Below are positions 58,004 through 64,000 of a DNA stretch of 64,000 bases, piece by piece. Source of the DNA: an uncultured Pseudomonadales bacterium (GTDB lineage: Bacteria; Pseudomonadota; Gammaproteobacteria; Pseudomonadales; Cellvibrionaceae). A program made the translations under genes and the position numbers. Where the stretch lies: positions 186,001-250,000 of the forward strand of contig CANLDL010000001.1 in the NCBI GenBank assembly GCA_947489425.1, written 5' to 3'. How positions within the stretch are numbered: position 1 is the first letter of the stretch; every line of letters starts with the position of its first letter. A model generated the notes under the pieces. The model had not been told where the DNA came from. It saw only the letters and a program-made list of their open reading frames with translations, and did no database searches.

Positions 58004-59164
58004 GTGACCGATTCTGCCCCCGCTGATCTATCGAAAAAGCCAAAAAAATCCGTAGCGCTATCTGGCACCGTTGCAGGCAATACCGCCGTTTGTACCGTAG
58101 GTCGTACGGGTAATGACCTTAACTACCGTGGTTACGATATCCTTGATTTAGCCAAAGATTGTGAATTTGAAGAAATTGCCTATTTATTGGTACATGAAAA
58201 ACTACCAAACTCTTCAGAATTAAAAGCTTACAAGCAAAAATTAAAGTCAATGCGAGGCTTGCCAGCTGCTGTCAAACAAGCGCTTGAAGCCATACCTTCA
58301 TCGGCTCATCCAATGGATGTTATGCGTAGTGGCGTTTCTATATTGGGTACTTGTCTTCCAGAGAAAGAAGAGCACCCTATTAATGAAGCTCGTGATATAG
58401 CTGACCGCTTAATGGCGAGCTTGGGTTCTATGTTGCTCTATTGGTATCACTTTGCCGTTAATGGTAAGCGCATCAATGTGGAGACTGATGACGACTCTAT
58501 CGGTGGGCACTTCTTGCATCTACTGCATGGACAAACACCACAAGAATCTTGGGTAAAAGCCATGCATACATCATTAGTGCTATATGCCGAGCACGAATTT
58601 AACGCATCGACCTTCACCTCGCGTGTGATTGCCGGTACAAACAGTGATATTTACTCAGCTATTACTGGTGCTATTGGCGCATTACGTGGCTCAAAACACG
58701 GTGGTGCTAACGAAGTCGCCTTCGATATTCAAAGCCGTTATAACAATGCCGATGAAGCCGAGGCTGATATTCGCGAGCGCGTTGCCAATAAAGAAATCGT
58801 GATTGGCTTTGGTCACCCGGTATATACCATCTCTGACCCACGTAATAAGGTGATTAAAAAGATCGCCGAGGACTTATCTCGTGAGGCTGGCAATATGCGT
58901 TTGTACTCCGTTGCTGAGCGCTTAGAGAGTGTAATGTGGGATGCTAAAAAAATGTTTCCCAACCTCGATTGGTTTAGTGCCGTTAGCTACAACATGATGG
59001 GCGTACCTACAGCGATGTTTACACCGTTATTTGTTATCTCACGTGTATCTGGCTGGGCATCTCATATTATCGAGCAGCGTATAGACGGCAAGATCATTCG
59101 TCCAAGTGCTAATTATACTGGGCCTGATGATCAAACCTATGTGCCTATTGATCAGCGTGATTAG
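58004..59164 (+). CDS. prpC: 2-methylcitrate synthase
   Basis: A 386-residue citrate-synthase family enzyme of the small type. [30 protein letters not shown] is the PrpC N-terminus; the catalytic His/Asp residues sit in [17 protein letters not shown] and the C-terminal [11 protein letters not shown]. It condenses propionyl-CoA with oxaloacetate. The start is GTG with AAGGAG upstream. The 229-bp gap to acnD is filled with a row of hairpins described separately. It lies 73 bp after prpB. Confidence 0.95.
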   Translation: MTDSAPADLSKKPKKSVALSGTVAGNTAVCTVGRTGNDLNYRGYDILDLAKDCEFEEIAYLLVHEKLPNSSELKAYKQKLKSMRGLPAAVKQALEAIPSSAHPMDVMRSGVSILGTCLPEKEEHPINEARDIADRLMASLGSMLLYWYHFAVNGKRINVETDDDSIGGHFLHLLHGQTPQESWVKAMHTSLVLYAEHEFNASTFTSRVIAGTNSDIYSAITGAIGALRGSKHGGANEVAFDIQSRYNNADEAEADIRERVANKEIVIGFGHPVYTISDPRNKVIKKIAEDLSREAGNMRLYSVAERLESVMWDAKKMFPNLDWFSAVSYNMMGVPTAMFTPLFVISRVSGWASHIIEQRIDGKIIRPSANYTGPDDQTYVPIDQRD

Positions 59165-59209
59165 TAGAGAAACTACCTACGTTGCCATCGCAGCGTTTAC
59201 CGCCTCGAT

Positions 59210-59332
59210 AACTTTTAAAAGTTCAAGCGTTAAACCTACACAAGCAAGCCAGGAAGGCTTGCCCATTGGCCAAATGGCCAATGCGAGAAGAAAAATTTAA
59301 TGAGAACGACGCTTCTCAGTTTAAAAATTTTT
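59210..59332 (+). repeat. Row of hairpins in the prpC-acnD spacer
   Basis: The 229-bp spacer (59165-59393) has no gene but consecutive inverted repeats: AACTTTTAAAAGTT (59210-59223), GCAAGCC/GGCTTGC (59244-59262), CATTGGCC/GGCCAATG (59264-59283) and GAGAAG/CTTCTC (59285-59317). An alternative pairing, AAAAATTT with AAATTTTT (59291-59332), would compete with the last. None is followed by a clear T-rich terminator. Confidence 0.65.
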
Positions 59333-59393
59333 CGACGACTTTGAATATAAGCCAAGACGGCGTTTTTCAAATTTAATAAACGAAGAAGAATTT

Positions 59394-61994
59394 ATGAATA
59401 GCCAATACCGTAAACCACTAGCCAATACCGATCTTGATTACTTTGATACGCGTGCTGCTATTGAGGATATAAAGCCAGGCAGTTATGCGAGCTTGCCCTA
59501 TACATCGCGTGTGCTTGCCGAGCAATTAGTACGCCGCTGTGAGCCCACGATGTTAACGGATTCACTCAAACAGTTAATTGAGCGTAAGCAAGATTTAGAC
59601 TTCCCTTGGTATCCTGCGCGTGTAGTGTGTCACGATATCTTAGGGCAAACAGCATTGGTTGACCTTGCAGGCCTGCGAGATGCGATTGCAGAACAAGGTG
59701 GCGATCCTGCTAAGGTAAACCCCGTAGTGCCTACACAATTGATTGTTGACCACTCGTTAGCAGTGGAATACGGTGGCTTTGATCCGGAGGCCTTTGAAAA
59801 AAACAGAGCTATCGAAGACCGCCGTAACGATGACCGTTTTCATTTTATTGAGTGGACTAAAACCGCTTTTGAAAATGTTGATGTGATTCCTGCCGGTAAC
59901 GGCATCATGCATCAAATCAACCTAGAGAAGATGTCGCCAGTGATTCAAGCGCGCGATGGCGTCGCCTACCCAGATACTTGCGTAGGTACAGATAGCCATA
60001 CACCGCATATTGATTGCTTAGGTGTCATTGCAATTGGTGTCGGTGGGCTGGAGGCCGAGAGCGTGATGCTTGGGCGTGCCTCGATGATGCGCCTGCCCGA
60101 TATCATTGGTGTAAAGCTTACGGGTAAACGCCAGCCAGGTATCACCGCAACGGATATAGTACTGGCAATTACCGAATTCTTACGCAATGAGCGAGTAGTT
60201 TCCTCTTACCTTGAATTTTTCGGAGAGGGTGCCCGAGCACTAACTATTGGTGATCGTGCGACTATCTCGAATATGACACCAGAGTTTGGTGCCACTGCAG
60301 CCATGTTTTATATCGATGAACAAACGATCGATTATTTAAAACTTACAGGGCGTGAACCCGAGCAAGTTGCTTTAGTTGAGCAGTACGCTCGCGAGACTGG
60401 CCTATGGGCAGATACTTTAAAGGATGCTCACTATGAGCGTGTATTAGAGTTTGATTTGTCGAGTGTGTGTCGCAATATGGCGGGGCCTTCTAACCCTCAT
60501 AGGCGTTTGGCCACTAGCGATCTTCAAGCGCGTGGTATTGCTAAGCCCCAAGAGCTAAGAGAGCAGGAAAAAGAGGGCGAACTACCTGATGGCGCTGTCA
60601 TTATTGCGGCCATTACCAGTTGCACGAATACTTCTAACCCACGTAATGTCGTTGCCGCAGGTCTTATTGCACGTAAAGCTAATGAGTTAGGTTTGGTACG
60701 TAAGCCGTGGGTCAAGTCATCCTTTGCACCGGGCTCTAAAGTGGCCAAGCTTTACCTAGAAGACGCTGGCCTGTTGAGCGAAATGGAAAATCTCGGCTTT
60801 GGTATTGTGGCTTATGCCTGTACCACTTGTAACGGTATGAGTGGCGCATTAGACCCTAAAATCCAAAAAGAAGTTGTCGATCGTGACCTTTACGCAACTG
60901 CAGTGTTATCGGGTAACCGTAACTTTGATGGCCGTATTCATCCCTATGCTAAGCAAGCCTTTCTTGCATCTCCTCCATTAGTGGTGGCTTATGCCATTGC
61001 AGGTACCGTCCGTTTTGATATCGAGAAAGATGTACTCGGTACCGATGATGATGGTAATCCAATTACGTTGAAGGATATCTGGCCGAGCGACGAAGAGATC
61101 GATGCTATTGTAAATGCCAGCGTAAAACCTGAGCAGTTTAAACAAGTATATATCCCAATGTTTGATTTAGACGCCAGTGAGAAAGCCACGAGCCCACTGT
61201 ATGACTGGCGACCTCAAACAACCTATATACGCAGGCCTCCTTATTGGGAAGGTGCCTTAGCGGGTACGCGTACCTTAAGCGGTATGCGTCCATTAGCAGT
61301 ATTGGGCGATAACATTACAACGGATCATTTGTCGCCCTCGAATGCAATTATGCTGGATAGTGCAGCCGGTGAGTACCTCGACAAAATGGGTGTACCCGAA
61401 GAAGACTTTAACTCCTATGCAACACACCGTGGCGATCACCTAACGGCACAACGTGCGACCTTTGCTAACCCCAAACTGTTAAACGAAATGGTAAAGGATG
61501 AGAGTGGCGAGGTTAAACAAGGCTCACTTGCGCGAATAGAGCCAGAAGGCAATATTACACGCATGTGGGAGGCCATCGAGACCTATATGGAGCGTAAGCA
61601 ACCACTGATTATTGTCGCCGGTGCTGATTATGGTCAAGGTTCATCGCGAGACTGGGCGGCCAAAGGTGTGCGTCTTGCAGGTGTCGAAGTGATTGTTGCT
61701 GAAGGCTTTGAGCGTATTCATCGCACCAACTTGATTGGTATGGGGGTGCTTCCAGTAGAGTTTATGGCAGGGACAACACGCAATACCTTAAATCTTGATG
61801 GTACAGAAACGTATGACGTTACGGGTGAGCGTGAGCCTCGTGCTACATTAACGCTGGTCATTACACGAGCCAATAGCGAGAAAGTCGAGGTGCCGGTTAC
61901 TTGTAGACTAGACACTGCAGAGGAAGTCTCGATTTATGAGGCGGGTGGGGTGCTGCAGCGCTTTGCTCAGGACTTTTTAGACAATAAGGTATGA
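59394..61994 (+). CDS. acnD: 2-methylcitrate dehydratase AcnD (Fe/S-dependent)
   Basis: An 866-residue aconitase-superfamily enzyme. The three cluster cysteines are seen in AAITSCTNTSNP and ACTTCNGM, and substrate residues in CVGTDSHTPHIDCLGV and GADYGQGSSRDWAAKG. Length and the neighbouring prpF identify it as AcnD, which acts on 2-methylcitrate and needs PrpF, rather than AcnA. It replaces PrpD of the E. coli pathway. Its TGA stop is inside the left arm of a long nested inverted-repeat structure that reaches into the prpF leader. Confidence 0.95.
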   Translation: MNSQYRKPLANTDLDYFDTRAAIEDIKPGSYASLPYTSRVLAEQLVRRCEPTMLTDSLKQLIERKQDLDFPWYPARVVCHDILGQTALVDLAGLRDAIAEQGGDPAKVNPVVPTQLIVDHSLAVEYGGFDPEAFEKNRAIEDRRNDDRFHFIEWTKTAFENVDVIPAGNGIMHQINLEKMSPVIQARDGVAYPDTCVGTDSHTPHIDCLGVIAIGVGGLEAESVMLGRASMMRLPDIIGVKLTGKRQPGITATDIVLAITEFLRNERVVSSYLEFFGEGARALTIGDRATISNMTPEFGATAAMFYIDEQTIDYLKLTGREPEQVALVEQYARETGLWADTLKDAHYERVLEFDLSSVCRNMAGPSNPHRRLATSDLQARGIAKPQELREQEKEGELPDGAVIIAAITSCTNTSNPRNVVAAGLIARKANELGLVRKPWVKSSFAPGSKVAKLYLEDAGLLSEMENLGFGIVAYACTTCNGMSGALDPKIQKEVVDRDLYATAVLSGNRNFDGRIHPYAKQAFLASPPLVVAYAIAGTVRFDIEKDVLGTDDDGNPITLKDIWPSDEEIDAIVNASVKPEQFKQVYIPMFDLDASEKATSPLYDWRPQTTYIRRPPYWEGALAGTRTLSGMRPLAVLGDNITTDHLSPSNAIMLDSAAGEYLDKMGVPEEDFNSYATHRGDHLTAQRATFANPKLLNEMVKDESGEVKQGSLARIEPEGNITRMWEAIETYMERKQPLIIVAGADYGQGSSRDWAAKGVRLAGVEVIVAEGFERIHRTNLIGMGVLPVEFMAGTTRNTLNLDGTETYDVTGEREPRATLTLVITRANSEKVEVPVTCRLDTAEEVSIYEAGGVLQRFAQDFLDNKV

Positions 61995-62104
61995 TCTTTA
62001 CCCTGATACAGCGTTGAAAGTGTACTCACTCGATTATTTGCAATTGCAAACTCACTGGCTCCGTGCACTTTCGCCTTGTCTCAGGGAAAACCTCATACCT
62101 TATT
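61983..62104. repeat. Nested 122-nt inverted-repeat structure between acnD and prpF
   Basis: The outer arms AATAAGGTATGA (61983-61994) and TCATACCTTATT (62093-62104) are perfect 12-bp complements. Inside lie CCCTGA/TCAGGG (62001-62006 with 62081-62086), GAAAGTG/CACTTTC (62016-62022 with 62066-62072) and a central palindrome TTTGCAATTGCAAA (62037-62050). The levels nest in order, so one long stem-loop could form. It contains the acnD stop and ends 49 bp before prpF. Confidence 0.75.
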
Positions 62105-62153
62105 AACCTTTATCTTTTTAGGCTTACTTACAATTTGGTCATTAGGAATTAGT

Positions 62154-63341
62154 ATGACTCATGCACCACAGATAAAAATACCCGCCACCTATATGCGTGG
62201 TGGCACCAGTAAAGGCACTTTTTTTAGATTGCAGGATTTACCAAAGGAAGCACAAGTCCCCGGTGAGGCGCGAGATAATTTATTAATGCGCGTTGTGGGT
62301 AGCCCAGACCCTTACGGTAAACATACCGATGGTATGGGTGGGGCAACCTCAAGTACCAGTAAAGTGGTTATCGTCTCCAAAAGTGATAAGGCCGATCACG
62401 ATGTTAATTATTTATTTGGGCAGGTCGCTATTGATAAAGCCTTTGTCGATTGGAGCGGTAACTGCGGTAACCTCTCATCGGCTGTCGGTTCTTTTGCTGT
62501 AGAAAGTGGTTTGGTCGATAAACAACGAGTCCCTGCAAATGGTATTTGTGAGGTGCGTATTTGGCAGGCGAATATTAGTAAAACCATTATTGCTCATGTA
62601 CCTATCAGCAGTGGTGAAGTACAAGAGACCGGTGATTTTGAATTAGATGGAGTGACCTTTCCCGCAGCAGAGGTAAAGCTCGACTTTATGGATCCTGCTG
62701 CCGAGGTATTCCCGACAGGAAATGTTACCGATGAGCTTGTCTTACCCAATGATGAACGCTTGGATAAATTAGCCGGGCTTACATTAACAACAACAATGAT
62801 TAACGCAGGTATACCGACTATTTTTGTTAATGCAGTCGATATTGGCTACATTGGTAGTGAGCTACAGAGCGACATTAATGGTGATGAAAAAGCGCTTGTC
62901 ATGTTTGAGGCTCTTCGAGCTTATGGTGCAGTAAAAATGGGCTTAATTAGTGATATAAGCGAGGCTGAGGGGCGCCAGCACACACCTAAAATAGCTTTTG
63001 TGTCACCACCTAAAAACTATACAGCATCAAGCGGTAAGTCGGTTAGCGAGGCTGATACACAACTATTGGTGCGAGCACTCTCAATGGGTAAGCTACACCA
63101 TGCAATGATGGGTACGGCAGCCGTTGCTATTGGTGTAGCGGCAGCTATTCCGGGTACTCTAGTTAATTTAGCCGCTGGTGGGGATGAGTGCCATGAGGTC
63201 ACCTTTGGTCATCCTTCGGGCATATTGACTGTGGGGGCAAGTGTGTCTCAAGAGGCTAATCAGTGGAAAGTACTCAAAGCGAGTATGAGTCGCAGTGCCC
63301 GCATATTGATGGAAGGGTGGGTTAGGGTCCCTGCACAATAA
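62154..63341 (+). CDS. prpF: 2-methylaconitate cis-trans isomerase PrpF
   Basis: A 395-residue diaminopimelate-epimerase-fold protein. The start IPATYMRGGTSKGTFFRLQDLP and GNCGNLSSAVGSFAVESGL, with conserved Lys and Cys, are PrpF marks. It isomerises the trans/cis 2-methylaconitate made by AcnD so that the cycle can proceed. The start is the ATG at 62154 with AGGAA six bases upstream; an upstream in-frame TTG at 62076 would add a non-family hydrophobic leader. It ends the propionate cluster and converges with a truncated EAL gene. Confidence 0.93.
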   Translation: MTHAPQIKIPATYMRGGTSKGTFFRLQDLPKEAQVPGEARDNLLMRVVGSPDPYGKHTDGMGGATSSTSKVVIVSKSDKADHDVNYLFGQVAIDKAFVDWSGNCGNLSSAVGSFAVESGLVDKQRVPANGICEVRIWQANISKTIIAHVPISSGEVQETGDFELDGVTFPAAEVKLDFMDPAAEVFPTGNVTDELVLPNDERLDKLAGLTLTTTMINAGIPTIFVNAVDIGYIGSELQSDINGDEKALVMFEALRAYGAVKMGLISDISEAEGRQHTPKIAFVSPPKNYTASSGKSVSEADTQLLVRALSMGKLHHAMMGTAAVAIGVAAAIPGTLVNLAAGGDECHEVTFGHPSGILTVGASVSQEANQWKVLKASMSRSARILMEGWVRVPAQ

Positions 63342-63371
63342 CAAAGCCCAGCAGCTTTAAAACTGAAAGTG

Positions 63372-64000
63372 TTATATCAACTCTTTTATTGGCGATGGGC
63401 GAGCAAATAAGTAACCTTGCCCAACATCACAATTGTGTTCCATTAACCATTCTAATTGTTCTTGTTTTTCTATTCCTTCGGCAACAACATTAATCTTTAA
63501 GGTATGCGACATTGCGATAACGGCCTTGACAATTTCTTGGTCGTTTTCATCATCGGATAAGCTTTTGATAAAGCTCCTATCAATTTTTAAGCAATCGACG
63601 GGAAAGTTTTTTAGCTGAGAAAGTGAAGAGTATCCTGTTCCAAAATCATCAATTGCTATGCTTATACCAATATCTCTTAACCTATTTAATGTATTGATGG
63701 CACTTTTTACATCAACAGTTAAAGAAGATTCAGTTACTTCAATTAATATCCTTTCTGGGCCTACTTTTTCGTCTTGTAATATGTTCGTCAAATTTTCTAC
63801 CAAAAATGGATCTAAAAACTGTTTAGATGATAAGTTAATAGAAATAAAAAAAGGCTCGCTATTTTTCTGTGTATATTTCTTTACTGCTTGGCAAGCTTGC
63901 CTGAAAACCCAGTAGCCAATAGGTATGATCTGGCCAGTATGTTCGGCAACATATACAAATTTATTTGGTGGTAACAAGCCTCTTTCTGGGTGAGTCCAAC
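63372..64000 (-). CDS. EAL-domain protein, C-terminal part (truncated by window)
   Basis: The frame stays open to the end of the window, and residues upstream of the first possible start (WTHPERGLL) are still EAL-like, so only the C-terminal end is seen. It carries EAL motifs NLSSKQF, EVTESSL, DDFGTGYSSL, KIDRSFIKSL and VAEGIE, the metal and catalytic parts of a c-di-GMP phosphodiesterase. The EAL tripeptide itself, and any GGDEF or sensor domain, lie outside. It converges with prpF. Confidence 0.9.
   Translation of the reverse strand, partial: WTHPERGLLPPNKFVYVAEHTGQIIPIGYWVFRQACQAVKKYTQKNSEPFFISINLSSKQFLDPFLVENLTNILQDEKVGPERILIEVTESSLTVDVKSAINTLNRLRDIGISIAIDDFGTGYSSLSQLKNFPVDCLKIDRSFIKSLSDDENDQEIVKAVIAMSHTLKINVVAEGIEKQEQLEWLMEHNCDVGQGYLFARPSPIKELI

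Noticed and set aside
62076..62153. Longer PrpF start at TTG 62076 with a hydrophobic leader resembling a signal peptide
   Set aside because: No ribosome site precedes the TTG, it lies within the right side of the nested inverted repeat, and PrpF is cytoplasmic. The ATG at 62154 has AGGAA at good distance and starts at the family N-terminus.

Overview
The window reads as an ordinary chromosomal segment of a marine-type gammaproteobacterium with moderately AT-rich DNA. The basis is content, not a database search: type IV pilus genes (PilZ, a PilT/PilU-type ATPase), CysB, a 1,611-residue NAD-glutamate dehydrogenase, the AcnD/PrpF form of the methylcitrate cycle, a 326-residue malate dehydrogenase, and DUF families (DUF2835, DUF547, DUF3047, probably DUF5062) typical of Alteromonadales, Cellvibrionales and Oceanospirillales. 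I cannot place it to genus. No rRNA, transposase, integrase, phage gene or CRISPR array is visible.

Layout. 1-3.6 kb: end of a pseudouridine synthase, a J-domain protein, and an electrophile/peroxide module (peroxiredoxin-like protein, OYE reductase, divergent TetR). 3.7-7.9 kb: cobalamin-dependent methionine synthase split into two adjacent genes, plus a small membrane protein. 7.9-13 kb: envelope and exported proteins, including a GT2/GT-C glycosyltransferase pair. 13.2-17.4 kb: chemoreceptor and a 16S rRNA modification operon (rsuA-rsmC). 17.7-19.1 kb: five tRNAs (Pro, Arg, His, then Val, Asp) around a flavin reductase gene. 19.2-24.2 kb: an exported delta-class carbonic anhydrase candidate, two tandem Lin0512 paralogues, a DUF2007/zinc-ribbon protein, then holB-pilZ-tatD. 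24.4-28.9 kb: GGDEF/EAL protein, glycosyltransferase, PAP2 phosphatase, dUTPase. 29-35.9 kb: mdh, bcp, yajC, a PLP enzyme, 5'-nucleotidase, universal stress protein, cysB. 36-46.2 kb: a parS-like palindrome, a lipoprotein, pabB, a Rieske protein, purB and NAD-GDH. 46.2-50.9 kb: a patch of accessory-looking genes, including a protein with the full catalytic set of fluoroacetate-type dehalogenases and an M74-like peptidase. 50.9-54 kb: pilus ATPase, membrane protein, DUF3047 lipoprotein. 54.3-63.3 kb: the propionate cluster prpE-gntR-prpB-prpC-acnD-prpF. The end holds a truncated EAL-domain gene.

How genes work together. PrpE makes propionyl-CoA, PrpC condenses it with oxaloacetate, AcnD with PrpF dehydrates 2-methylcitrate, and PrpB cleaves the isomer to pyruvate and succinate. 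The GntR gene inside the cluster is its likely regulator, and two matching palindromes lie upstream of prpE. Mdh supplies oxaloacetate and NAD-GDH feeds glutamate carbon into the TCA cycle. MetH depends on B12.

The less ordinary signals are non-coding: a nested 122-nt inverted-repeat structure between acnD and prpF, a row of hairpins between prpC and acnD, a 14/16 match to the ParB site parS, and a perfect 24-bp palindrome before metH. I did not find an obviously new defence or mobile system.
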